From Caulobacteraceae bacterium (GTDB taxonomy: Bacteria; Pseudomonadota; Alphaproteobacteria; Caulobacterales; Caulobacteraceae), in contig CANGEH010000086.1 of the NCBI GenBank assembly GCA_947452665.1, positions 1-8,335 of the forward strand: a DNA stretch of 8,335 nt, read 5' to 3'. The notes below the pieces were generated by a model. The model had not been told where the DNA came from, searched no databases, and saw only the letters and a list, made by a program, of their open reading frames with translations. How positions within the stretch are numbered: the stretch's first letter is position 1; the number at the start of each line of letters is the position of its first letter. The translations under genes and the position numbers were made by a program. Of this stretch, positions 1 through 6,237 are shown piece by piece.

Positions 1-1
1 G

Positions 2-352
2 GCCAATGAGGCGCGGCGCAAGACCGTGGATTTGAGCTATTCGATTGGGCTTGTGCTGGAAAAAGAAGGGCTGGTTGCCGATGTCGCCTGGGGCGGCCCT
101 GGCTTTAAGGCCGGTCTGATCACGGGCAGTCAGATCATTGCCGTGGGCGGGGTGGCCTATGATGCCGACGGCCTAAAGGCGGCGATTACGGCGGCCACGG
201 AAACAGCCAAGCCAGTTGAGCTTTTGGTCAAGTCGGGCGATCGCTATCGCACGCTCAAGCTCGATTATAGCGGCGGGCTTCGCTATCCGCGGCTGGAGCG
301 CGATGCCAAGACACCGGCAAGGCTGGATGCCATCTATATGCCGCGCAAATAG
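2..352 (+). CDS. M61-family (glycyl aminopeptidase-like) metallopeptidase, C-terminal PDZ part, 5' truncated
   Basis: This is the last ~116 residues of a longer protein whose 5' end lies outside the window. The frame is open from base 2, so the GTG at 26 is probably internal and not a start. Visible are a PDZ-like fold (GLVLEKEGLVADVAWGGPGF, then the carboxylate-loop style KAGLITGSQIIAVGG) and a terminal segment ending RLERDAKTPARLDAIYMPRK. That tail, with 'RYPRLERD...PARLDAI', is typical of bacterial M61 aminopeptidases, which carry an N-terminal beta domain, a zinc HExxH catalytic domain and a C-terminal PDZ domain. The catalytic domain is not in view, so activity cannot be judged. In the family these are usually exported peptidases acting on N-terminal Gly/Ala. 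The stop TAG lies 4 bp from the convergent stop of uppP. An unrelated PDZ-containing protease is the main alternative. Confidence 0.75.
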   Translation, partial: ANEARRKTVDLSYSIGLVLEKEGLVADVAWGGPGFKAGLITGSQIIAVGGVAYDADGLKAAITAATETAKPVELLVKSGDRYRTLKLDYSGGLRYPRLERDAKTPARLDAIYMPRK

Positions 353-356
353 GGGG

Positions 357-1163
357 CTAGTGGCCCACTAGGCCAAGCGCGATCAGCCCGCCTGCGCCGA
401 CGACAATGCGCCAGGCGGCAAAGGGCATAAAGCCATAGCGGGTGACAAAGGCCAGCAAGGTCTTGACCACAAAACAGCCCGACACAAAGGCGGTAACAAA
501 GCCAATCGCGATCAGACCGCCCTGATCCAGGCTCAGCGTATCCTTGGCCTTATAGAGGTCCAGGGCAAAGGCCGCCGTCATGGTGGGTATGGCCAGAAAG
601 AACGAAAACTCAGCCGCCGCGCGCCGGTCAGCGCCCAGCAGCATGGCCCCGACAATGGTTGCGCCCGAGCGCGACACGCCTGGGATCATGGCCAAGACTT
701 GAAACAGGCCCACACCCAAGGACGTGGCAGGCTTAAACGCCATGGCGTCAAATTGGCGCGGCGGCGGGCTAAACCGCTCGATCGCCGCCAAGACCACCCC
801 GCCAATGATCAGGGACCAGCAGATCAGGCGCGGGCTCTCAAACAAGACCTGTTTGATAATGTCGTGAAAGGCCAAGCCTAGAACCACGGCCGGGGCAAAG
901 GCAATCATCAGGCTATAGACAAATCGCCGCGCTTCTGGACTGGTCGGCAGGCGCAAGACCACGTCCCACAGCCTTTGAAAATACAAGACCACCACAGCCA
1001 GTATCGCGCCCAGCTGAATCAGGACCGCAAACGTATCCCAGGCCGGACCAGTAAGGCCCATGGCCCGCTCGGCCAATAAGAGGTGGCCCGTAGACGAGAC
1101 GGGCAAGAACTCGGTCACGCCCTCAATCAGACCGAGAATAATCGCATTCAACCAATCGGGCAT
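357..1163 (-). CDS. uppP: undecaprenyl-diphosphatase UppP (BacA family)
   Basis: Integral inner-membrane phosphatase that converts undecaprenyl diphosphate to undecaprenyl phosphate, recycling the lipid carrier of peptidoglycan and other surface polymers; overproduction gives bacitracin resistance in known members. The chosen ATG gives 268 residues, the usual family length. The first signature, with its paired glutamates, is at residues 11-30 (E14, E18, then PVSSTGH at 21-27). The second is PGVSRSG at 161-167, followed by a conserved GAxxxGADRRAAAEFSFFLAIP stretch; its Arg165 corresponds to the essential phosphate-binding Arg of E. coli UppP. Several hydrophobic segments (about 45-62, 84-100, 113-128, 185-202, 214-240, 251-267) fit the multi-pass topology. 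The frame is open ~108 codons further upstream, but that extension is low-complexity and reaches into the amidohydrolase gene. An AAGGA Shine-Dalgarno (bases 1173-1177, 9 nt upstream) supports the start used here. Confidence 0.95.
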   Translation of the reverse strand: MPDWLNAIILGLIEGVTEFLPVSSTGHLLLAERAMGLTGPAWDTFAVLIQLGAILAVVVLYFQRLWDVVLRLPTSPEARRFVYSLMIAFAPAVVLGLAFHDIIKQVLFESPRLICWSLIIGGVVLAAIERFSPPPRQFDAMAFKPATSLGVGLFQVLAMIPGVSRSGATIVGAMLLGADRRAAAEFSFFLAIPTMTAAFALDLYKAKDTLSLDQGGLIAIGFVTAFVSGCFVVKTLLAFVTRYGFMPFAAWRIVVGAGGLIALGLVGH

Positions 1164-1172
1164 GGGGCTCAG

Positions 1173-1177
1173 TCCTT
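1173..1177 (-). promoter_or_regulatory. Shine-Dalgarno of uppP
   Basis: On the minus strand this reads AAGGA, 9 nt before the ATG at 1163. It decides the start of uppP in favour of the 268-residue form, against a long upstream extension that matches no part of the UppP family. Confidence 0.55.
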
Positions 1178-1204
1178 GGGGCCTTGAGGATGTCAGCGCC
1201 AGAT

Positions 1205-1225
1205 AGACCCGAGCCGCCCGGGTCT
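1205..1225. repeat. perfect 7-bp inverted repeat in the uppP/amidohydrolase divergent region
   Basis: AGACCCG (1205-1211) and CGGGTCT (1219-1225) are perfect inverted copies around a 7-nt GC-rich loop. The hairpin lies 41 bp upstream of the uppP ATG, in the likely promoter or 5' leader of uppP. It has no T-run on either side, so it does not look like an intrinsic terminator. It could be an operator, a leader hairpin or chance in GC-rich DNA. Confidence 0.4.
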
Positions 1226-1230
1226 GTCCA

Positions 1231-1245
1231 GCCCCTGATTGGGGC
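1231..1245. repeat. 5-bp GC inverted repeat beside the first hairpin
   Basis: GCCCC (1231-1235) and GGGGC (1241-1245) flank a 5-nt loop TGATT, starting 5 nt after the 1205-1225 repeat. Two consecutive short palindromes in one 148-bp divergent intergenic region may mark regulator sites. The arms are short and GC-only, so chance is a real possibility. Confidence 0.3.
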
Positions 1246-1255
1246 CAAGCTTGTC

Positions 1256-1285
1256 TTGCCGATCCGGCTGGTTGCGCCCTAGACT
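1256..1285 (+). promoter_or_regulatory. candidate sigma-70-type promoter for the amidohydrolase gene
   Basis: TTGCCG (1256-1261) and TAGACT (1280-1285) are separated by 18 bp. Each box matches the sigma-70 consensus at 4 of 6 positions. The -10-like box ends 26 bp before the ATG at 1312, leaving a short leader that includes an AGGGG Shine-Dalgarno (1300-1304). It is a plausible promoter but only a weak match. Confidence 0.3.
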
Positions 1286-1311
1286 GGCCGCTGACTTTTA
1301 GGGGTGCGATT

Positions 1312-2604
1312 ATGACGAAGCGGGTTTGGGGACTATTGGCGGGCGTTTGTCTGGCCGGGGCGTTTAGCCTTGGCGCGGCCCAGGCGGCCAGTTTTGTGCA
1401 GGTTGGCAAGGTCTTGCTCGATCCCGCCACCGGCAAGGTCGAGACGGCCAAGACCTTGGTGATTGATGGCGGCAAGCTGGTGCGCATTGCCGACGGCTAT
1501 GTGTCTGAACCCGGCGGTACGGTGATTGATCTGAAGGACCAGTTTGTCCTGCCCGGCCTGATCGACAGCCATGTGCACCTGACCAGCCAGACCAGCCCCA
1601 ATAGCCGCCTGGAAGAAGTGACCCAGTCCTCAGCCGATCAGGCCATGGTCGGGGCCCGCTATGCGCGCCGCACGCTCTTGGCTGGATTTACAACGGTGGC
1701 TGATCTTGGGGCCGACAATGCCGCCATTTTCGCCCTTCGCGATGCGACCGCGCGCGGCGATGTGCCTGGGCCTCGGATTATCGCGGCGGGGTCTGCCATT
1801 TCTGTGCATGGCGGCCACGGCGATGTGAATGGGTTTCGTGAAGACGTCATGCATGTGCTGCGGCCAGGTTCGGTCTGTTCTGGACCCGATGATTGTCGCC
1901 GCGCGGTGCGCGAGCAGGTCTGGCTGGGCGCCGATATTATCAAGATCACCGCTACAGGCGGGGTCTTGTCCAATACCGCTGCGGGTCTTGCCCAGCAGTT
2001 CTCCGATGATGAATTGGCCGCGATTGTCGAATCCGCCCACCGCATGGGCCGTAAGGTCACCGCCCATGCCCACGGGGTTGACGGCATAAATGCGTTTTTG
2101 AAAGCCGGCGGCGACAGCATCGAGCACGGCACCTACCTAGATGCCAAATCGATCGCCCTCTTTAAGGCGACCGGGGCCTATCTGGTGCCAACCCTGATGG
2201 CGGGGGATTATGTCGCCAGAATTGCCGCCTCGAAGGACAATTTCCTCACCCCCGCCCAGACCACCAAGGCCCTGCAGGCGGGCCCAAAAATGCTCGACAT
2301 GGCAAGGCGCGCGCATGAGGGCGGGGTCAAGATTGCCTTTGGTACCGATACCGGCGTCTCGGCCCATGGCGATAATGCCTATGAATTTGTGCTCCTGACC
2401 CGGGCAGGCCTGACTCCGCTCGAAGCGGTGCAGAGCGCAACGATTGGCGCGGCCGATCATCTGGGCCTTGGCGATCAGATTGGCCGCCTCAGCCCAGGCC
2501 TTGCCGCTGACCTGATTGCGGTCAAGGGCGATCCTTTAAGCGATGTCACGACCTTGCAAACCGTGGTGTTTGTGATGAAGGGCGGGGTGGTGTTTAAGCC
2601 CTGA
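1312..2604 (+). CDS. secreted metal-dependent amidohydrolase (prolidase-like / Xaa-dipeptidase type)
   Basis: A 430-residue amidohydrolase-superfamily enzyme with an export signal. Residues 1-25 form a signal peptide (MTKR, a hydrophobic core, then AQA with cleavage near residue 25), so it should act in the periplasm or outside. Metal ligands and catalytic residues of the superfamily are in place: HVH at 87-89, Lys211 in IIKITATGG (probable carboxylated bridging lysine), His252 or His254 in TAHAHG, His272 in IEHGTY, and Asp346 in FGTDTG. This suggests a binuclear site. The C-terminus (GRLSPGLAADLIAVKGDPL) is the usual small beta-sandwich return. Cys189 and Cys195 could form a disulfide after export. 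Relatives are often labelled imidazolonepropionase or Xaa-Pro dipeptidase; characterised members such as those studied from Caulobacter hydrolyse dipeptides with C-terminal basic or hydrophobic residues. Exact substrate cannot be read from the sequence. The ATG is supported by AGGGG 7 nt upstream and by the signal peptide beginning there. Confidence 0.85.
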   Translation: MTKRVWGLLAGVCLAGAFSLGAAQAASFVQVGKVLLDPATGKVETAKTLVIDGGKLVRIADGYVSEPGGTVIDLKDQFVLPGLIDSHVHLTSQTSPNSRLEEVTQSSADQAMVGARYARRTLLAGFTTVADLGADNAAIFALRDATARGDVPGPRIIAAGSAISVHGGHGDVNGFREDVMHVLRPGSVCSGPDDCRRAVREQVWLGADIIKITATGGVLSNTAAGLAQQFSDDELAAIVESAHRMGRKVTAHAHGVDGINAFLKAGGDSIEHGTYLDAKSIALFKATGAYLVPTLMAGDYVARIAASKDNFLTPAQTTKALQAGPKMLDMARRAHEGGVKIAFGTDTGVSAHGDNAYEFVLLTRAGLTPLEAVQSATIGAADHLGLGDQIGRLSPGLAADLIAVKGDPLSDVTTLQTVVFVMKGGVVFKP

Positions 2605-2637
2605 TCGTGCGCTTCTAGCTGAGAGTCGTTCGCGCTG

Positions 2638-2664
2638 TTGCATGTGGCCAGGGCGCGCTAAACT
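2638..2664 (+). promoter_or_regulatory. candidate promoter giving a leaderless fieF-like mRNA
   Basis: TTGCAT (2638-2643) and TAAACT (2659-2664) are spaced 15 bp apart, a little short for sigma-70. The -10-like box ends only 6 bp before the ATG at 2671, so transcription would begin at or beside the start codon. No Shine-Dalgarno at a usable distance is present, which fits a leaderless start. The match is weak and unproven. Confidence 0.25.
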
Positions 2665-2670
2665 TAGGCC

Positions 2671-3618
2671 ATGAGCAGTCCCCATACCCACGGCCTTAAT
2701 CTGGCCCAGTCCAGCGCCCTGACCCGTTATGCCACCACCTTGTCGGTGGGCGTGGCGGCGATCTTGATTGTGATCAAGGCGGTGGCCTGGGTGCAGTCGG
2801 GCTCGGTCTCGATGATGGCATCATTAGCCGATTCAAGCCTGGACCTGGTCGCCTCCCTGGTGACGTTTTTTGCCGTGCGTTATGCCGCCGCCCCGCCTGA
2901 TGCCGAGCACCGGTTTGGCCATGGCAAGGCCGAGGCCTTTGCTAGCCTGATCCAGGGCGGGCTTGTGTTTGCCTCGGCCGCCCTGATTGGCCAAGAAGCC
3001 CTTAACCGTATCGCCCATCCGCACCCGATCCAGCAAGAGGGCTGGGCCATGGTGGTGATGGTCGCCTCGATCGGCTTGACCATGGCCCTGATCGCAGCCC
3101 AGTCGCGGGTCCTGCGCCAGACCGGCTCGGTCGCGGTGTCAGGGGACCGGGCGCATTATGCGGCGGACCTGGCCTCAAACGCCATATCGCTTTTGGGCAT
3201 TGCGGCTGTGGCCCTGTTTCATCAGCCGGTGCTGGACGCGATTGCGGGCCTGATCGTCGCGGCCTGGCTGGTCTGGGGCGCAGTGGGGGTGTTTAGCCAA
3301 GCCTCGGTCCAACTGATGGATCAGGAACTGCCCGACGAACAAAGGGCCAGCATTATCCACCTGATGACCCAGGACGCGCGCATTCGCGGCGTGCACCAGT
3401 TGCGCACCCGTGCCTCGGGGCCCTTTATCCATATGCAGATGCATGCCGATCTGGACCCCAGCCTGTCGCTGGTCGAGGCGCATAATGTCATGGTTGCCGC
3501 CGAAAATAGGGTGCTGGTCGCCTTTCCGGCCGCCGATATCTTGATCCATCCCGACCCCAGCGGCCAGGCCGAGCCGCATGGCGGCGCGTTTGCTGAAACC
3601 GCCCATAGTCATGATTAA
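2671..3618 (+). CDS. fieF: cation diffusion facilitator, FieF/YiiP-like Zn(II)/Fe(II) efflux transporter
   Basis: A 315-residue inner-membrane antiporter of the CDF family that exports divalent metals in exchange for protons and normally works as a homodimer. About six hydrophobic segments occupy residues 20-205 and a cytoplasmic metal-binding domain follows. Aligned by eye with E. coli FieF, every zinc site is kept. Transport site: Asp54, Asp58, His162, Asp166 (DSSLD and AHYAADL). Second site: Asp77, His80, His84 (DAEHRFGHGKAE). C-terminal binuclear site: His242, His258, His271, His293 and Asp295. The D-D-H-D transport site is the zinc/cadmium/iron type, as opposed to the manganese type. Histidines at the N-terminus (HTHG) and in the tail (EPHGG...AHSHD) may add loose metal binding. 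The gene lies 66 bp after the amidohydrolase stop; its start has no clear Shine-Dalgarno. The symbol follows homology; the physiological metal is inferred. Confidence 0.9.
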   Translation: MSSPHTHGLNLAQSSALTRYATTLSVGVAAILIVIKAVAWVQSGSVSMMASLADSSLDLVASLVTFFAVRYAAAPPDAEHRFGHGKAEAFASLIQGGLVFASAALIGQEALNRIAHPHPIQQEGWAMVVMVASIGLTMALIAAQSRVLRQTGSVAVSGDRAHYAADLASNAISLLGIAAVALFHQPVLDAIAGLIVAAWLVWGAVGVFSQASVQLMDQELPDEQRASIIHLMTQDARIRGVHQLRTRASGPFIHMQMHADLDPSLSLVEAHNVMVAAENRVLVAFPAADILIHPDPSGQAEPHGGAFAETAHSHD

Positions 3619-3700
3619 GGGTTTGTATACAGCTTAGGCGGGATAAGCGGCCATGTTTGCTTGTTTTTTAGGCGATAGTCTGGTTGAAACCCCATAGATC

Positions 3701-4387
3701 ATGACCCTTAGCCGCAGCCTTCACCATTTTCCGCTCGATCCCGCCTCGCGTCAGGTGCGGCTCGCGCTTGGCGAAAAGCGGCTACTGTTTAGCGAAGTCT
3801 CCGAGCGCTATTGGGAGCCCAAGACCAGTCTTGAAGAGATGAATCCCTCAGGCCTGACCCCGATCCTGGTCGAGCTTCAAGGCGCGCAGCGGCTGGTAAT
3901 CTGTGAAAGCCGGGCCATATTGGAGCATCTGGAGGAACAATATCCCCAGCCCGACCTGCTAGGCCCCGATCCGGCCACCCGCGCCGAGGCCAGACGTCTG
4001 GTGCAATGGTTCGAGCGTAAGTTCGATAATGAGGTCAATGCCTATATCCTCTATGAAAAGATGGATAAGCGCCTGCTAGGCCTTGGCGCGCCGGACATGG
4101 CTAATCTCAGACAAGGGCGCGAAAACCTGCGCGCGCATCTGGCCTATCTGGAAAGCTTGCTGGCCAATCGTGACTGGCTGGCTGGGCCGCGTCTGTCCCA
4201 AGCCGATTTTGCCGCCGCCGCCCACATCTCGGTGATCGACTATTTTGGCGACGTTCCTTGGCGTGAATTTTCGGCGGCCAAGACCTGGTATATGAAGATC
4301 AAGTCGCGCCCGTGTTTTAGGCCGCTCTTGGCCGATCGCTGGCCAGGCCTGGCCCCGTCTGGGCATTATGACAATCTCGATTTCTGA
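3701..4387 (+). CDS. glutathione S-transferase family protein
   Basis: A 228-residue soluble two-domain GST-fold protein. Residues 1-80 are the thioredoxin-like domain, with the cis-proline in GLTPIL (Pro54) and the glutathione gamma-glutamyl contact in ICESRAI (Glu69, Ser70). Residues ~90-215 are the helical domain, with the structural capping box at LSQAD (Ser166, Asp169). A candidate N-terminal catalytic Ser is Ser16 (DPASRQ), but the class cannot be fixed. The family conjugates or reduces electrophiles with glutathione, or plays non-catalytic roles; substrate is unknown here. The last 20 bp overlap the start of queG, so the two genes are very likely co-transcribed and translationally coupled. 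No good Shine-Dalgarno precedes the ATG at 3701. A link between this GST and queuosine synthesis is only suggested by position. Confidence 0.85.
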   Translation: MTLSRSLHHFPLDPASRQVRLALGEKRLLFSEVSERYWEPKTSLEEMNPSGLTPILVELQGAQRLVICESRAILEHLEEQYPQPDLLGPDPATRAEARRLVQWFERKFDNEVNAYILYEKMDKRLLGLGAPDMANLRQGRENLRAHLAYLESLLANRDWLAGPRLSQADFAAAAHISVIDYFGDVPWREFSAAKTWYMKIKSRPCFRPLLADRWPGLAPSGHYDNLDF

Positions 4388-5429
4388 GGCCTCTGGGCGT
4401 GAAGCCCTGATCCGGGCCCAGATCCGAGCCAAGGCCCTAGAGCTTGGCTTTGAGGTCTGCGGTTTCACGAGCGTGACCGACCCTTGGCCCGCCAGCGCCC
4501 GCCTCGCCGCCTTTGTCGAGGCCGGCCACCACGGGCAGATGGACTGGATGGCTGAGACCCTAGAGCGGCGCGCGCACCCCAAGGCCCTGTGGCCCGGTGC
4601 CCTTAGTGCCATCATGCTTGGCGTCAATTATGGCCCAGACCATGATCCGCTTGAGGCGCTCGATGCCAAGGACCGCGGCAATATCTCGGTCTATGCCCAG
4701 GGTGATGACTATCACGACCTGATCAAGAAGCGGCTCAAGGTCCTAGCACGCTGGATGGTGGAGCAGTTTGGCGGCGCGCTAAAGGTGTTTGTCGATACCG
4801 CTGCCCTGATGGAAAAACCGCTGGCGCAACAGGCTGGCCTGGGCTGGCAGGGCAAGCATACCAATCTGGTCTCGCGCCAGCTTGGCTCCTGGCTGTTTTT
4901 GGGCGCTATTTTGACGGAGTTAGTCCTAGAGCCAGACGCGGCCGAGATCGATCATTGCGGCTCGTGCCAGGCCTGTCTCGATATCTGTCCGACAAAAGCG
5001 TTTCCCGCGCCCTATCAGCTCGATGCGAGGCGCTGCATCTCTTACCTGACCATTGAGCATAAGGGCCCGGTCGATGAGGCCCTGCGCCCGGCCATGGGCA
5101 ATCGCATCTATGGCTGTGATGACTGCCTGGCCGTCTGTCCCTGGAACAAGTTTGCCCAAGTGGGCCAAGAAATGGCCCTCCAGCCCCGCCCAGCCCTAAC
5201 CGCGCCCGCGCTTGCCGACCTAGCCCAGCTCGATGATGCGGCCTTTCGCACCCTGTTCGCCAAGAGCCCGATCAAACGCATTGGCCGAGACCGCTTCGTG
5301 CGCAATGTCCTCTATGCGATTGGCAATAGCGGCGAACCTGACTTGCGCGCCGTTGCAGAGGCGCTGTGCGCGGACCCGGACGCGGCGGTGGCGGATGCGG
5401 CAAGGTGGGCGGTGGGGCGGCTGGATTAG
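4368..5429 (+). CDS. queG: epoxyqueuosine reductase QueG
   Basis: Cytoplasmic enzyme of the last step of tRNA queuosine synthesis: reduces epoxyqueuosine at wobble position 34 of GUN-anticodon tRNAs to queuosine, using cobalamin and two [4Fe-4S] clusters. At 353 residues it is of normal length. All eight cluster cysteines are present: [12 protein letters not shown] gives Cys197, 200, 203 and 207; Cys223 stands alone; and [10 protein letters not shown] gives Cys250, 253 and 257. Asp143 in [13 protein letters not shown] is the expected catalytic acid, and the conserved [11 protein letters not shown] stretch follows at 157-167. The C-terminal ~65 residues ([16 protein letters not shown]-like) match the family's tRNA-recognition end. 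The ATG lies inside the 3' end of the GST gene. No other queuosine gene is in the window, and the epoxide substrate depends on upstream enzymes elsewhere. The gene converges on higBA, with 74 bp between stops. Confidence 0.95.
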   Translation: MTISISEASGREALIRAQIRAKALELGFEVCGFTSVTDPWPASARLAAFVEAGHHGQMDWMAETLERRAHPKALWPGALSAIMLGVNYGPDHDPLEALDAKDRGNISVYAQGDDYHDLIKKRLKVLARWMVEQFGGALKVFVDTAALMEKPLAQQAGLGWQGKHTNLVSRQLGSWLFLGAILTELVLEPDAAEIDHCGSCQACLDICPTKAFPAPYQLDARRCISYLTIEHKGPVDEALRPAMGNRIYGCDDCLAVCPWNKFAQVGQEMALQPRPALTAPALADLAQLDDAAFRTLFAKSPIKRIGRDRFVRNVLYAIGNSGEPDLRAVAEALCADPDAAVADAARWAVGRLD

Positions 5430-5503
5430 GCGGCGTTGGCGATGGCCTTTTTTTAGCATTGGACAGTGCGATGGGCGCCTCATCTTTCGGTGACTTGTAG
5501 CGT

Positions 5504-5866
5504 TTAAGCCACCTCCACCTCCAACAGCGCGGCCGCAGGAATGCGCCAGTCTCTGGCAAGGGTGCGGATCTGGTCTAAGGTCAAGGCGCGGCGACCCGAC
5601 AAAATTTCTGAGGCGCGGGACCGCGAGCCGAGAAGGCTGGCGAGATCGGATTGGGTTTTGCCATTTTGCTCCATGCAAAATTTCAGCGTCTCAAGACCGC
5701 TTACCTTTGGGATGGCATAGTGTTTGTCTTCATAGGCCGCGACCAAGGCGATTAGGGCGTCTCGCTTATCTTCATCGGCGCTACCCGTTTGCGCCTGCCA
5801 TAGGGTATCAATGTCCCGCAGGGCGGCGGTCAGGTCATCGTCATTGCGGATCACATGAACATTCAT
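5504..5866 (-). CDS. higA: HigA-type antitoxin, XRE-family helix-turn-helix (COG5499-like)
   Basis: A 120-residue protein encoded downstream of the toxin gene, as is typical for higBA and the reverse of most toxin-antitoxin operons. The N-terminal half (LWQAQTGSADEDKRDALIALVAAYEDKHYAI in outline, residues ~20-52) is the conserved toxin-binding region of this antitoxin group. An XRE helix-turn-helix follows at ~60-105: LKFCMEQNGKTQSDLASLLG, then the recognition-helix region SRSRASEILSGRR, then LTLDQIRTLARDW. Expected roles are to neutralise HigB by direct binding and to repress the operon through the palindromes at 6194-6237. It begins 9 bp after the HigB stop, with a TAGGAGG Shine-Dalgarno that overlaps that stop. 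Length and motifs are complete, with no sign of decay. Assignment to the HigA group is firm; DNA target and partner specificity are inferred. Confidence 0.9.
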   Translation of the reverse strand: MNVHVIRNDDDLTAALRDIDTLWQAQTGSADEDKRDALIALVAAYEDKHYAIPKVSGLETLKFCMEQNGKTQSDLASLLGSRSRASEILSGRRALTLDQIRTLARDWRIPAAALLEVEVA

Positions 5867-5871
5867 TTGAA

Positions 5872-5878
5872 CCTCCTA
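5872..5878 (-). promoter_or_regulatory. strong Shine-Dalgarno of higA, overlapping the higB stop codon
   Basis: On the minus strand the order is TAGGAGG, TTCAA, ATG. The TAG is the higB stop (5876-5878) and the AGGAGG runs into it, with 5 nt before the higA ATG at 5866. This is the strongest ribosome binding site in the window. It fits the need to make antitoxin at a higher rate than toxin from a shared mRNA and supports direct coupling of the two genes. Confidence 0.85.
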
Positions 5879-6178
5879 AAACTGTGCCACGGTCAGGGCA
5901 TCGATGCGGTCATAGTCTTCGTGGGTGCCGACAAATTTGACAAAGGCGATCTGACGTCGAAATTCGAAACTGGCAATCAGGCGAAACGCCCCGCCACCAA
6001 TCGCGAACCGGACCCGATCGGCGTTCAAAACCTTAGCGCCCGAGAAGGATGCCGAAAGCTCAGACATAGTGTGCCATTCGCCCGCCTCAATCGTACTGGC
6101 CCACCGATAAAGCGCCGGTTTGGCTAGGGAATGGCGTTCGGCAAAATGCACTATGGTGCGCCGGGCAATAATCCTCAT
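5876..6178 (-). CDS. higB: HigB-type toxin (RelE-superfamily mRNA interferase, PF09907 type)
   Basis: A 100-residue protein whose pattern matches the small HigB_toxin family: the MRIIARRT opening, the pair Trp26 and Trp35, the central LNADRVRFAIGGGAFRLI strand pair (residues 51-68), and the closing FVGTHEDYDRIDA (82-94). Characterised relatives in the RelE superfamily cleave mRNA on the ribosome and halt translation. No catalytic residue is assigned here with certainty; conserved basic and aromatic residues such as Arg55, Arg66 and Tyr89 are the ones to consider. It is full length and intact. Its start at 6178 is preceded by a modest AAGG (6186-6189, 7 nt upstream), much weaker than that of higA. 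It is the first gene of a two-gene unit and lies 62 bp downstream of the nadE stop, so read-through from nadE could reach it. Chance matching of the motif is unlikely given the adjacent antitoxin. Confidence 0.9.
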   Translation of the reverse strand: MRIIARRTIVHFAERHSLAKPALYRWASTIEAGEWHTMSELSASFSGAKVLNADRVRFAIGGGAFRLIASFEFRRQIAFVKFVGTHEDYDRIDALTVAQF

Positions 6179-6193
6179 GACCCAGCCTTAGCA

Positions 6194-6212
6194 TGTTCCC
6201 GATATGGGAGCA
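6194..6212. promoter_or_regulatory. higBA operator, proximal imperfect palindrome
   Basis: TGTTCCCGATATGGGAGCA is a 19-bp palindrome with arms TGTTCC and GGAGCA around a 7-bp centre, with five of six arm positions matching. It lies 16-34 bp upstream of the higB ATG and resembles the upstream copy at 6219-6237. Placed over the expected promoter or early transcript, it is the likely HigA binding site for autorepression. The role is inferred from position and symmetry. Confidence 0.65.
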
Positions 6213-6218
6213 AGCGAT

Positions 6219-6237
6219 TGTTCCCGATTTTGGAACA
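6219..6237. promoter_or_regulatory. higBA operator, distal perfect palindrome
   Basis: TGTTCCCGATTTTGGAACA is a 19-bp palindrome with perfect six-base arms, TGTTCC and GGAACA. It shares the 10-bp core TGTTCCCGAT with the proximal copy. The two copies start 25 bp apart, about 2.4 helical turns. It ends 3 bp from the nadE stop codon, so the complete control region of higBA is packed into the 62-bp gap between nadE and higB. Twin palindromes are common in antitoxin-regulated operons. Confidence 0.75.

Noticed and set aside
26..28. GTG at 26 as the start of a separate small PDZ protein
   Set aside because: The frame is open to the window edge, there is no ribosome binding site, and the sequence matches the C-terminal end of M61 peptidases.
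1164..1487. 108-residue N-terminal extension of the uppP reading frame
   Set aside because: It crosses the divergent promoter region and enters the amidohydrolase gene, resembles no UppP sequence, and the ATG at 1163 has its own AAGGA and gives the normal family length.
1630..2132. Long minus-strand open frames inside the amidohydrolase gene
   Set aside because: They are shadow frames of a GC-rich gene whose forward product has all its catalytic motifs.
2623..2627. GAGTC (GANTC, CcrM-type methylation site) upstream of the transporter gene
   Set aside because: A single intergenic GANTC is expected by chance, and others occur within coding regions of this window.
3683..3692. Small hairpin GGTT-GA-AACC before the GST gene
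   Set aside because: The 4-bp stem with a 2-nt loop is too small to be stable and nothing else supports it.
5432..5454. Possible intrinsic terminator after queG (GC stretch followed by seven T)
   Set aside because: The T-run is good, but the only stem found directly before it is 3 bp (GGC/GCC), too weak to call.
5272..5559. Proline-rich minus-strand open frame across the queG end and the higA end
   Set aside because: It is low-complexity, overlaps two real genes, and has no family resemblance or ribosome binding site.
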